Made by a program: the position numbers and the translations under genes
Notes under the pieces: model-generated
What the model saw: only the letters and a program-made list of their open reading frames with translations
What the model was told of the DNA's origin: nothing
The model's database searches: none
Source: Acetomicrobium sp. S15 = DSM 107314
GTDB taxonomy: Bacteria; Synergistota; Synergistia; Synergistales; Thermosynergistaceae
DNA length: 56,913 nucleotides
Direction: 5' to 3'
NCBI RefSeq assembly: GCF_016125955.1
Contig: NZ_JADEVE010000191.1
Span: 1 to 56,913 of the forward strand
Part shown: positions 44,516-52,993 of the stretch, in pieces
Layout of the letters: every line of letters begins with the position of its first letter
Position numbering within the stretch: position 1 is the stretch's first letter

Positions 44516-46171
44516 CTATGTTAACTGTACACTAAACTGTGAGTTTGCTTGTATAACTGGTTCCAATGGAATAATGGCCCATATTGTAGTACCCTTTCCA
44601 GGCTTAGACTTGATGCGCATTCTGCCATTTATACTATTAACTCTCTCGCTCATCCCGATAAGGCCATACTTATCTTGCCTTTCCAGATATTGTGGGTCTT
44701 TATCCATGGGAAAGCCGACTCCGTTATCCTGGACCACTATCCCCACAAAGGATTTATAGAAGCGAAGAGATATTTTTGCTTCTGAGGCATTAGAATGTCG
44801 GTTTATGTTGTTTAGAGCTTCTTGGACAACCCTGTATATGACGAGCTCATAGCGAGAGGGAAGCCTGCGCTGCGATCCGCGCACATGAATATTTATGCGA
44901 AGCTTGCTTTCGGAGACAGAACCTTCTGCTAGTTTTCTAATCGCTGCGACTACGCCAAGGTCGTCCAATAAGGGTGGACGTAAATTGTTAACAATACGCC
45001 GCATAGCTTTTATAGCTTCTTTGATGCTATCCTTAGTTGCTTTGACATTTTCTATGAGTTCTTGATTATGTGCAGATAATGCTTCTTCACAAGCCTCTAA
45101 GAGGTATGAGGTTGCGGAAAGAAGTTGTAGTGGACTATCATGAAGCTCTGCAGCCAATAGCCTTCTTTCCTCTTCACGCGCATTGATAGTTCTTATTGTG
45201 AGTTCCTTTGAAAGCTTCTCCTTTTCGGCCATAGTTTTGAATAACCGGACATTTGCGATAGCACTACTTAAAGCATTAGCAAAGCTTCGAAGTAGATTTA
45301 ATTTGTCAGGTCCTAAGGGCAATCGTGGGCACCTAATGTACAATAATCCAACGTCTTCGTCATAGATGCTTATTTTGATTATAATCCACTTTTCTAAACG
45401 CCCTTTCAAAGCCTCTCTCGTTATGACTTTTATGATTTTTGGCGTAGAAGAATCTGCAAGCTGTTGAATTTTACCCTTAACTCTATAGGTCAAAGCACTA
45501 AATGCAGTATTGTTACTAATACTATACTCGTACTTTGGATTATATGATACAAAACCGCAGTCGTAAGCTTCAAATATATCTTTAGACCTGTTAGTGACTT
45601 CAGATATAACTCTTGATAAATCATTTGATGAAAATGCAGATGTAGATACTTGATAAACAGATTGTAGATATTTTTTCTGAATAAGCACTTTTGCTTCGTA
45701 CGAATCAATATAACCCATAGCAAGTATAACTCTTGAAGCATCAAGTGCATTCTCTAACTTTTGCAAGATCAGCATAAGGCTCAAAGGAACATAAACCTTG
45801 GTTTGATGAGTTAAATATTCAGATTTGCCGTATGCACATATATTTGATAAAATAATATCCCATATAGCTCTTTTTGTTTGAACGGATACGTCTAAAACTC
45901 CTGAGAGAGGATATCCTTGTTCTGCGCGAAGTCTTCCTATGGTCTTTTGATCTTCGAAAAACGGCGTCGGGTCCTTTATGGAAGCTATTGATAACCTTAC
46001 ATAGATGGAAACCCGCTTGCGTCCCTCCTTTCCGGCGAGAAAGGCTGCATAATCAGGGGTTGCCGCGGGTGAGTTCTGTAAATATTGGATTACCCATTCT
46101 ACTATACTATTTTTATGCGAAGATAATAATTTAATTAGCCAATCTTCTGTATACTTTTCGTATTTCCTCAT
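44516..46171 (-). CDS. Soluble NarX/DegS-type sensor histidine kinase
   Basis: 551 residues and no transmembrane segment. Helical N-terminal sensor region (1-160, with EQGYPLSGVLDVSVQTKRAI as in RsbR/PucR-type input domains), a GAF-like domain (~175-312), HisKA_3 with H344 (REEERRLLAAELHDSPLQLL), and a C-terminal ATPase (N box EALNNINRHS, G1 DNGVGF, G2 GLIGMSERV, GKGTTIWAIIP). Cytoplasmic sensing of a metabolite or redox signal is likely. It partners the downstream NarL-type regulator and is divergent from the thiolase cluster by about 260 bases. Confidence 0.92.
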   Translation of the reverse strand: MRKYEKYTEDWLIKLLSSHKNSIVEWVIQYLQNSPAATPDYAAFLAGKEGRKRVSIYVRLSIASIKDPTPFFEDQKTIGRLRAEQGYPLSGVLDVSVQTKRAIWDIILSNICAYGKSEYLTHQTKVYVPLSLMLILQKLENALDASRVILAMGYIDSYEAKVLIQKKYLQSVYQVSTSAFSSNDLSRVISEVTNRSKDIFEAYDCGFVSYNPKYEYSISNNTAFSALTYRVKGKIQQLADSSTPKIIKVITREALKGRLEKWIIIKISIYDEDVGLLYIRCPRLPLGPDKLNLLRSFANALSSAIANVRLFKTMAEKEKLSKELTIRTINAREEERRLLAAELHDSPLQLLSATSYLLEACEEALSAHNQELIENVKATKDSIKEAIKAMRRIVNNLRPPLLDDLGVVAAIRKLAEGSVSESKLRINIHVRGSQRRLPSRYELVIYRVVQEALNNINRHSNASEAKISLRFYKSFVGIVVQDNGVGFPMDKDPQYLERQDKYGLIGMSERVNSINGRMRIKSKPGKGTTIWAIIPLEPVIQANSQFSVQLT

Positions 46172-46432
46172 ATTTACATATATAACAATCTAATTAGCTT
46201 TTGTCAAGCTCTTGTTCCTGACTGCGAAACATCGATTGACCCAATGTTATGAGGTCTCGAATCCATGAGCTTTTGATCCTCTCTATGCTATGTTAATACA
46301 CATCGCTATTATTTCAGGCCTAATATGTTCTACCCATTTGGGTAATGATTAAATCATGATTTTGGGGAATGGCTAAATTTGAGAACCACTACCAGAATAT
46401 GAACATCCACGTTTTTAATGGGAGGGATTGAA

Positions 46433-47593
46433 TTGAGACCAGTAAGTATCATAGGTATAGGATCTACCCCCTTCTCTAAACTTGAGGGGAAAGGCCCCGT
46501 TGACCTTGCCGTTGAGGCTTCTATTCAAGCATTAGGGGATGCTGAAATCCACCCGAAAAAAATCGAAGCTCTCTATCTTGGTAATTTTACTAGCGGTATT
46601 TTAACTGGTCAGGAAATTTTGGGACCACTAGTGGCTAATCGTTTAGGCATGAGGGCAATTCCTTCTATTAAAGCAGAAGGGGCCTGCTCTTCGGCTACCC
46701 TCGCCTTCAGGGAGGGCGTGTTAGCTGTAGCTAACGGTGTACACGAATTAGTCCTTACAGTTGGTGTCGAGAAGATGACTTCTGCTAGCACAAGTAAGGT
46801 AACAGCTGCGTTGGCTTCTGCCTTAGATCAATCCAAAGAGGGTTCTTGTGGACTTACTTTCCCGGGTGTCTTTGCCATGATGGCGAGACGACACATGCAC
46901 GAGTTCGGTACTACGAGAGAACAGATCGCAATGGTCTCCATTAAAAATAGGAAAAATGGAGTAAAAAACCCCCTTGCTCAATTTAGGGCAGAGGTAGCTA
47001 TGGAGAAAATACTGGGAGCTAAACCGGTTACGGAACCGTTCGTTCTGTATGATTGTTGTCCTATAAGTGATGGAGCAGCGGCGGCAATAATATGCCCTAC
47101 GGAAATGGCAAGAAAGTTATCAACTAAAGCGATTTCCATTTTAAGTTGCGAGGTGTCAATAGGTAACGCATCTATTGATATGATGAGTGACATGGTGAGT
47201 TTTCCGGCAACGGTAGAGGCGGCTAAAAAAGCATTTTCGACTGCTGGATTATCTACAAAGGACATCAATTTTGTGGAATTGCATGATTGCTTCACTATTG
47301 CGGAGATCATAGACTCAGAAGACTTAGGATTTTTTGAGAAGGGGGAAGGAGGCTTAGCGCTCGAAAAGGGATTGACTCAAATCGATGGCAAGCTACCTAT
47401 TAACCCGAGCGGTGGCCTTTTGTCCAAGGGTCACCCAGTCGGTGCTACGGGTCTTGGGCAAATATACGAGGTCTGTAAGCAGTTGCGTGGAGAGCATCCA
47501 AATCAACTTGATAATCCTAAGATAGGGCTTGCTCATAACTTGGGCGGTACAGGTGCTGTATGTGCCATAACGATTCTTTCGAGGAATTTTTAA
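46433..47593 (+). CDS. SCP-x-type thiolase / acetyl-CoA acetyltransferase
   Basis: 386 residues. The TTG at 46433 (MRPVSIIGIGSTPF) is six bases after GGGAGGG; an ATG at 46418 begins inside that site and is rejected. Nucleophile Cys85 (AEGACSSATLAF), HDCFTIAEI, and the catalytic His in LLSKGHPVGATGLGQIYE. This non-classical thiolase type commonly pairs with a zinc-ribbon/OB protein, which is the next gene. It would cleave or form a 3-oxoacyl-CoA. First gene of the catabolic cluster. Confidence 0.9.
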   Translation: MRPVSIIGIGSTPFSKLEGKGPVDLAVEASIQALGDAEIHPKKIEALYLGNFTSGILTGQEILGPLVANRLGMRAIPSIKAEGACSSATLAFREGVLAVANGVHELVLTVGVEKMTSASTSKVTAALASALDQSKEGSCGLTFPGVFAMMARRHMHEFGTTREQIAMVSIKNRKNGVKNPLAQFRAEVAMEKILGAKPVTEPFVLYDCCPISDGAAAAIICPTEMARKLSTKAISILSCEVSIGNASIDMMSDMVSFPATVEAAKKAFSTAGLSTKDINFVELHDCFTIAEIIDSEDLGFFEKGEGGLALEKGLTQIDGKLPINPSGGLLSKGHPVGATGLGQIYEVCKQLRGEHPNQLDNPKIGLAHNLGGTGAVCAITILSRNF

Positions 47594-47608
47594 GAGAGGT
47601 GGGTGATT

Positions 47609-47923
47609 ATGGTGGCGCTGCTAAATGGTTTTAAGTGTGAGGAGTGTAGCTGTTTTACACCTTATAAGACTATCCTTTGCCCCAAATGTAGCTCATCCAA
47701 TATTGTTCCGATAGAGTCACAGGGAGCTGGCGAGATTTATACCTTTACCACCATTCATGTTCCTCCTGAAGGTTTCGAGGACAAGGTTCCATACACAGTG
47801 GTAGTAGTTAAACTTGACGAAGGTACCCTTGTATCAGCCTCATGGAGCGGTGAAACCAAACCACAGATAGGACAAAGGGTAGCCTTCCAAGAAATAGCGG
47901 GTAGTAGTTTTGTTTTTAAGTAG
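47609..47923 (+). CDS. Zn-ribbon / OB-fold (DUF35) acyl-CoA-associated protein
   Basis: 104 residues. Zinc ribbon C-x2-C-x10-C-x2-C (KCEECSCF ... LCPKCSS) followed by an OB fold (GEIYTFTTIHVPPEGFEDKV, PYTVVVVKLDEGTLV). Such proteins form complexes with SCP-x thiolases or HMG-CoA synthase-like enzymes and channel the acyl-CoA. The ATG at 47609 is spaced properly from GAGAGGTGGGTG. It lies 15 bases after the thiolase gene. Confidence 0.9.
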   Translation: MVALLNGFKCEECSCFTPYKTILCPKCSSSNIVPIESQGAGEIYTFTTIHVPPEGFEDKVPYTVVVVKLDEGTLVSASWSGETKPQIGQRVAFQEIAGSSFVFK

Positions 47924-47947
47924 CCTTGGCTAAAAGGAGTTTTTGAG

Positions 47948-48361
47948 ATGAAACTATTAGGTATAGATCATATTGGTATATTGGTAAAAAATATTGATAG
48001 TGCTATGAAAGTATATTCTGTTATGGGGTTAAAGCCAGCACTGATAGAGGAAAATGAAGCGTATAAGGTAAAAATTGCCTTTTTGCCTGTAAGTGGTGGA
48101 GTCTTGGTCGAATTGATAGAGCCTATAGGACCGGGGCGATTAAAAGAGCAGCTTGAAAACTACGGCGAAGGAATCGACCATATTGCTTTTAAAGTAGATG
48201 ACATTGAAAAAAGCTTGCGTGAATTGAAGGAACAGGGCATCCCGTTACAGGACGAGACCCCGCAATTAGGTGGAGCTGGTGCAAAAGTTGCCTTTTTGAA
48301 AAAAGAAGGGGCTAATAATGTCTCGATAGAATTAAAAGAAGGAGGTAGCGAAATAGTATGA
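47948..48361 (+). CDS. mce: VOC-family epimerase, methylmalonyl-CoA epimerase-like
   Basis: 137 residues. KLLGIDHIGILVKNIDSAMK (metal His8), VLVELIEPIGPG, GEGIDHIAFKVDDIEKSL (second metal His) and GANNVSIELKE (metal Glu) fit methylmalonyl-CoA epimerase. No methylmalonyl-CoA mutase or carboxylase is next to it, so in this cluster it may epimerise another branched 2-methyl acyl-CoA. Its stop overlaps the next start (ATGA). Confidence 0.85.
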   Translation: MKLLGIDHIGILVKNIDSAMKVYSVMGLKPALIEENEAYKVKIAFLPVSGGVLVELIEPIGPGRLKEQLENYGEGIDHIAFKVDDIEKSLRELKEQGIPLQDETPQLGGAGAKVAFLKKEGANNVSIELKEGGSEIV

Positions 48362-49272
48362 ATAGTAAAAAGGTTACAGATCTTAAGAGTGCTATCAGTG
48401 AAGTGAAGGACGGCATGACGGTCTTTGTTGATGGCTTTGGTTATAACAGGACACCTATGGCGTGTGTGCATGAGATTATAAAACAGCAAGTACAGGGTTT
48501 GTGCACCCTGGGAAGCATAGAAATACAAGCAGACATGTTAATAGGGGCTGACTGTGTCTCTATGCTCGATAACGGTTGGACTGGAGCGGAAGGTTGGCCT
48601 CATGGGAGTTTTTCGTCCTATCCCATGAGGAGGAAAATCGAGGAAGGGAAACTTAAAGTGGAATATTATTCTAATCTAGCCATTGCATGGCGCCTCATCG
48701 GTGCGGCTTATGGATGGAGTTTCGTCCCATTCCCTGGATTTCAGTCATCCGACCATTTTAGGCTTAGGGGGTATCATGGGGAGAATAAAGTCAAGATGAT
48801 AAAATGCCCCTTCACGGGTGAAGATGTTCCCGTATTACCCACCTTTTCTTTAGATGTTGCCATTATTCACGTACAGAAAGCTGATGTAGATGGGAATGCG
48901 ATGATTACTGGACCTTTAGGTTATGCTCGCTCCAGTGCGTTTGCAGCTAAAACTACTATTATCACATGTGAAGAAATAGTGCCGGTTGAATATACGAGGC
49001 AACACATGCACGAAGTTGTGATACCTGGCGCTTTTGTGAAACATGTAGTAGAAGTACCCTTTGGGGCTTACCCAACTGCTTGTCAAGGATATTACGACTA
49101 CGATTGGGATTGGATTAAATACTACTTTGAACAATCGAAAGAGGAGACTACATTCAGAGCATATCTTGATGAGTATGTTTTTGGCTGTAATACGTGGGAA
49201 GATTTTTTAAATAAGGTATTAACCCAAGATAAAAGGAACGAGATAAAAGCAAGTAGTGTTCTTCTTTACTGA
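48358..49272 (+). CDS. CoA-transferase alpha subunit (glutaconate CoA-transferase / IpdA-like)
   Basis: 304 residues. Family I CoA-transferase A fold: SAISEVKDGMTVFVDGFGYN, IKCPFTGEDVPVLPTFSLDV, AIIHVQKADVDGNAMITGPL, CEEIVPVEYTRQ and HVVEVPFGAYPTACQGYYDYD. Closest in layout to GctA and to the steroid-ring hydrolase subunit IpdA. It forms a complex with the beta subunit encoded 26 bases downstream. Because the beta subunit keeps the expected catalytic glutamate, transfer of CoA to an imported acid is the likelier role. Confidence 0.88.
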   Translation: MNSKKVTDLKSAISEVKDGMTVFVDGFGYNRTPMACVHEIIKQQVQGLCTLGSIEIQADMLIGADCVSMLDNGWTGAEGWPHGSFSSYPMRRKIEEGKLKVEYYSNLAIAWRLIGAAYGWSFVPFPGFQSSDHFRLRGYHGENKVKMIKCPFTGEDVPVLPTFSLDVAIIHVQKADVDGNAMITGPLGYARSSAFAAKTTIITCEEIVPVEYTRQHMHEVVIPGAFVKHVVEVPFGAYPTACQGYYDYDWDWIKYYFEQSKEETTFRAYLDEYVFGCNTWEDFLNKVLTQDKRNEIKASSVLLY

Positions 49273-49298
49273 TTCTAATTAAGCGAGGAGGAGAAATT

Positions 49299-50102
49299 AT
49301 GACGAAATATAGCATGGATTATAGCCTTACAGAAATGATGTGCGTGGCAGCCGCCCGTGAAGTTAAAGACGGAGAACGAGTCTTTGCTGGCGCTGGACTT
49401 CCACTTCTAGCTTCGATTGTCGCAAAACGCACTCATGCTCCAAACATTCAAATATGCTTGGAGTCTGGAATAGTTGGTGCTGAGTTTCCCGACGACGAAA
49501 TAAGAGGGAAATCTCCATTGCCTCGTTTCGTTGCGGATCCTAGGATCTTTCCTGGGGCAGTTTATCAATGTGAGCTTTTAGAGATTAATGGCATATTTTT
49601 GACTCAACGCAAGATGGACGTAGGGTTCCTTGGGGGAGCGCAGGTGGATAAGTACGGCAACCTTAATTCTACAATAATAGGAAGTTGGGATAAGCCCAAG
49701 GTCTGGCTTCCCGGCTCTGGTGGTGCAGCAGAAATTGCTATGTTTGCGAATAGGGTTCTAATTATAATGGCACCTCATGATAAACGAAGGTTCTGTGAGA
49801 AAGTAGATTGCATTACCTCTCCTGGATACCTTGAGGGACCGGGCTCAAGGGAAGCTCATGGACTTAAGTGGGGTGGGCCGGAAGCCGTTGTGTCTACTCT
49901 TGGAATATTGAGGTTTGACCCCGATACCAAAGAGATGTATTTAGCTGCAACATATAAAGGCGTAACCGCTGAACAAGTCAAAGAGAATACAAGCTGGGAT
50001 CTGAAGATCTCTTCAAACCTGCAAGAAGTCGAGCCGCCTTATGAGGAGGAAGTGCGGATCATTAGAGAAATAGATAAGGAGGGGTTATTTACATCAAGAT
50101 AG
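49299..50102 (+). CDS. CoA-transferase beta subunit (glutaconate CoA-transferase type)
   Basis: 267 residues. Expected nucleophile Glu55 in QICLESGIVGAEF, with FLGGAQVDKYGNLNST and the glycine-rich WLPGSGGAAEIAMFANRV, then KVDCITSPGYLEGPGSREAH. It would form a glutamyl-CoA thioester intermediate and pass CoA to a carboxylic acid. It starts behind GAGGAGGAGAAATT and is followed by a micro-gene for a membrane peptide. Confidence 0.88.
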   Translation: MTKYSMDYSLTEMMCVAAAREVKDGERVFAGAGLPLLASIVAKRTHAPNIQICLESGIVGAEFPDDEIRGKSPLPRFVADPRIFPGAVYQCELLEINGIFLTQRKMDVGFLGGAQVDKYGNLNSTIIGSWDKPKVWLPGSGGAAEIAMFANRVLIIMAPHDKRRFCEKVDCITSPGYLEGPGSREAHGLKWGGPEAVVSTLGILRFDPDTKEMYLAATYKGVTAEQVKENTSWDLKISSNLQEVEPPYEEEVRIIREIDKEGLFTSR

Positions 50103-50145
50103 CCTTTCGAAGGTGAGAAGTTTTTAGAAAGGAGTGTTGGAGATC

Positions 50146-50256
50146 ATGGGAAAGATGATGATGCTCTTCATAGGATGGTGGATATTCTGGTCTATTGTTC
50201 AGACGGTAGTTGTTTATAGGTTTTCAAAGAGTGCCATCTATACAGAGGCTGAATGA
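50146..50256 (+). CDS. 36-residue single-helix membrane protein before a symporter
   Basis: The frame runs from ATG 50146 (MGKMMMLFIGWWIFWSIVQT, then VVVYRFSKSAIY) to TGA 50254-50256. AAAGGAGTGTTGGAGATC lies upstream. One hydrophobic helix with a W-rich start and a basic/acidic tail is predicted. It ends 21 bases before the sodium symporter start. Small accessory proteins next to SSS symporters are known; this one most likely binds or stabilises the adjacent transporter. I cannot assign a named family. Confidence 0.65.
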   Translation: MGKMMMLFIGWWIFWSIVQTVVVYRFSKSAIYTEAE

Positions 50257-50277
50257 GTTAGGGAGGAGGTTGAATAG

Positions 50278-51756
50278 ATGCCAGTAAGGATGTGGTCATG
50301 GATATTCATGGTTTTGTACTTAGTCGGAGTAGGCTACTTTACCTGGAGAGCATATCTCAAAACAAAAACATTGGCAGACTTTTCTACTGCGGCTCGAAGC
50401 TATGGTTGGTTCATAATCTCTATGGCTACTGTAGCAGCATGGTGTAGCGCAGCTGCGTTTCTTGGACAGCCTGGCATGGGTTATGGCATCGGTTTTCCAG
50501 CCTTGTGGTATGTTATGGGATATGCCTTTTCAGGACTCGGATGGGCCATATCTATGTTTGGCATGTGGCGAGTAGGGGCAAGAGTAAATGCCAAAACCCC
50601 AAGTGATTTTTTGGGCAAGCGCTTCAATAGTGATCTAGTAAAGACTGTAGCATCTTTAATAGTAATATTGAATATATATTATGTTGCAGGGCAATTCGTT
50701 GGCTTGGGATGGCTGTTTGAAACGGCCCTTGGAATACCTTATGTATGGGGGGTCTATATAGCTGCTGGTGTAACGGCTCTATATGTAGTCCTCGGAGGGA
50801 GCCATTCTAGTCTATTGAATCAAGCATATCAGGCCACTATAATGGTTGTGGGAGCTATCATCGTTTTGTTTGTGGCCTTCTTCTTCGCTGTGCCAGGGGG
50901 CGTACATGGTGTAAACGAAGCTATTGTGGCGCAAAACCCGGCACTAGGGTGGGATAATATTTTTAGCACAATAAGTCCGCTTTTTGCGCCATTTCCTGCT
51001 ATTTCTATTTGTATAGGGCTTGGACTTGGGGCGATGTCACCACAGATGTGCAAAAACTTCTTTTCTATTAAAGATAAGAATAATCTTCCGAAAGTCGCAA
51101 TCGCCGGTTTTGTGCTGATGTTTATAATGAGCTTTATGATGCTTGGGGGCATTGGCGCTAGGGCCGCCCTGGGAGATGCATTTATGAAAGCTCCAGATCG
51201 TGCACTCCCTGAGCTTCTTGTTCAGCGCCTCCCAGCTCCAGTTGCAGCTTTTATCGTCATAGGAATGCTTGCGGCAATCATGTCTAGTGCAGGAGCGCTT
51301 TACCTTGCTATATCAAATGCCGTGATTGTAGACCTATATAGAGATATCATAGCTCCTAAGCTATTTAAGACTGTCGATCCAGCTCGCCTGGACAAACAGG
51401 CTCTTTTAATGAGTAGGATATTGATCGTCATCGTAACATTGGCTGGTGTTGCAATTGCCATCCCACCGCCTCCTTACCTTACTGCCTTGATTTGGTCGGG
51501 CCTCGGTGGGATAAGCTGTGCTGTAAGTCCTAGCGTGATTTTAGGCGCAGTATGGCGACGTGTTAACGCAAAAGCCTCTGCTATATCAATGATAGCAAGC
51601 ATTATTGTCTATTTGTATGTCCTTTTTGGCCTCCATCTCCATCCTTATACTGCTCTCGGCATTGGGTGCATAGTATCGTTCCCTCTCATAATTATAATTT
51701 CCTTGGTCACTAAGCCACAGCCCAAGGAATATCTGGTTAAACTCTTTGGCTATTGA
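50278..51756 (+). CDS. Sodium:solute symporter (SSS family)
   Basis: 492 residues, about 13 helices. Typical SSS: DFSTAARSYGWFIISMATVA, AAWCSAAAFLGQPGMGYGIG, NAKTPSDFLGKRFNSDLVK, VVLGGSHSSLLNQAYQATIM, GMLAAIMSSAGALYLAISNA. It imports an organic acid or amide with sodium and is probably the uptake step of the thiolase/CoA-transferase cluster. It starts behind GGGAGGAGGTTGAATAG. The nitrilase-fold gene follows after 49 bases. Confidence 0.9.
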   Translation: MPVRMWSWIFMVLYLVGVGYFTWRAYLKTKTLADFSTAARSYGWFIISMATVAAWCSAAAFLGQPGMGYGIGFPALWYVMGYAFSGLGWAISMFGMWRVGARVNAKTPSDFLGKRFNSDLVKTVASLIVILNIYYVAGQFVGLGWLFETALGIPYVWGVYIAAGVTALYVVLGGSHSSLLNQAYQATIMVVGAIIVLFVAFFFAVPGGVHGVNEAIVAQNPALGWDNIFSTISPLFAPFPAISICIGLGLGAMSPQMCKNFFSIKDKNNLPKVAIAGFVLMFIMSFMMLGGIGARAALGDAFMKAPDRALPELLVQRLPAPVAAFIVIGMLAAIMSSAGALYLAISNAVIVDLYRDIIAPKLFKTVDPARLDKQALLMSRILIVIVTLAGVAIAIPPPPYLTALIWSGLGGISCAVSPSVILGAVWRRVNAKASAISMIASIIVYLYVLFGLHLHPYTALGIGCIVSFPLIIIISLVTKPQPKEYLVKLFGY

Positions 51757-51805
51757 GAACTAAATGCTTTTTATTTCAATGGAAGGATAGATAGGAGGTG
51801 TTTAG

Positions 51806-52699
51806 GTGAAAGAGTTTGTTGTTGCAGGTATACAAATTGCTCCAGTGCAAAACCAGGTAGACGTAAATATAAATAGAGCACTTGAATGGATACCCAAAGC
51901 TATAGAGCTCAATGCAGAGCTGGTTGTTTTCCCAGAGACAGCTACTACTGGATTTGACACAGGTTTGCCTAGGAAAGCGCTATGGGATTTGGTTGACTAT
52001 ATTCCTGGCCGAACAACCGAGGGGATCCAAGCAGCTGCAGCCAAACATAATGTCTATGTGGTATGGCCCACCTATGAACGCGGTGAAGAAGAGGGTGTTA
52101 TTTATAATAGTGCTGTTTTAATAGACAGAACGGGTGAGATTGTCGGTATATATCGCAAAACCCATCCATTCCCTGGTGAGATGGCTCAGTTCGGCGGGTG
52201 GACTACTCCTGGCAGTAGTGTCAATGTCTATGAGACGGACCTGGCTAATATAGGTATAATTATCTGCTACGATGGTGACTTTCCAGATCTTTCTACAACG
52301 CTGGCACTTAAGGGAGCTGAAGTGATAGTTCGTCCATCTGCGTTTCTTCGCACTTTCGACCACTGGTGGGCCACCAACTTTGGCAGGGCTTATGATAATC
52401 ACGCTTATGTGATGGCTGTTAATGCCGTTGGGGCTGATAAGGGAGGCAACTTTTATTTCGGTCATAGCATGATTATATCTCCTAACGGGTGGAAGATAGC
52501 ACAAGGAAGATGCGCTGAAGAGATCGTATATGGCGTGCTTAAACCAGACGCTCTAAAATATGTTTATGGCGGCATGACAAGCCTTCAGTCCTTTGATCAT
52601 CTGGAAGATAGAAACCTCGGTGTTTACAATGTGATGCAACCAGGAAAGTCCATGTTTGAGCCAGGCAATCATGTAAGAGCAAGATTTAAGAAAGTATAA
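51806..52699 (+). CDS. Carbon-nitrogen hydrolase (nitrilase-fold amidase)
   Basis: 297 residues, GTG start. Catalytic triad E44 (VVFPETATTG), K118 (IYRKTHPFPGE) and C154 (IIICYDGDFPD), with RAYDNHAYVMAVNAVG and FGHSMIISPNGWKIA. It hydrolyses an amide, carbamoyl compound or nitrile. Being last in the cluster, after the symporter, it may release ammonia from the imported substrate before CoA transfer. An aliphatic amidase, omega-amidase or N-carbamoyl amino acid hydrolase are all possible. Confidence 0.92.
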   Translation: MKEFVVAGIQIAPVQNQVDVNINRALEWIPKAIELNAELVVFPETATTGFDTGLPRKALWDLVDYIPGRTTEGIQAAAAKHNVYVVWPTYERGEEEGVIYNSAVLIDRTGEIVGIYRKTHPFPGEMAQFGGWTTPGSSVNVYETDLANIGIIICYDGDFPDLSTTLALKGAEVIVRPSAFLRTFDHWWATNFGRAYDNHAYVMAVNAVGADKGGNFYFGHSMIISPNGWKIAQGRCAEEIVYGVLKPDALKYVYGGMTSLQSFDHLEDRNLGVYNVMQPGKSMFEPGNHVRARFKKV

Positions 52700-52777
52700 A
52701 AGGTGTGAAATGTAATAGTTGGAATAACCTCTATTTATTTCAGTTTCTAATAAAAAATGGGTGAGTATCATGTTGTT

Positions 52778-52832
52778 TTAGCCAAAAATAGGATAATACT
52801 ACGATGTGTAGTATTATCCTATTTTTGGCTAA
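52778..52832 (+). repeat. Perfect 25-bp inverted repeat with 5-base loop
   Basis: The left arm starts TTAGCCAAAAATAGG (52778-52802) and the right arm ends CCTATTTTTGGCTAA (52808-52832), with no mismatch; the loop is GATGT. It lies about 80 bases after the nitrilase gene and 160 before the convergent flavoprotein gene. It is longer than an ordinary terminator and lacks a T run. A bidirectional terminator or a mobile-element end are both possible. Confidence 0.85.
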
Positions 52833-52993
52833 GTACCATAGAGAAATTGCGGACTTTAGTAGTTCTCAATCCGGCACTATAAGTTTTTCTTTAAACTTCT
52901 TCCAGCGGTTTTCAGTGCAGCGCTAAGTATTTTGGAGTTGCTTTTTTATTTAACGCTTTTAGTATCATATTGCATAGTTTATGATACAATAAA

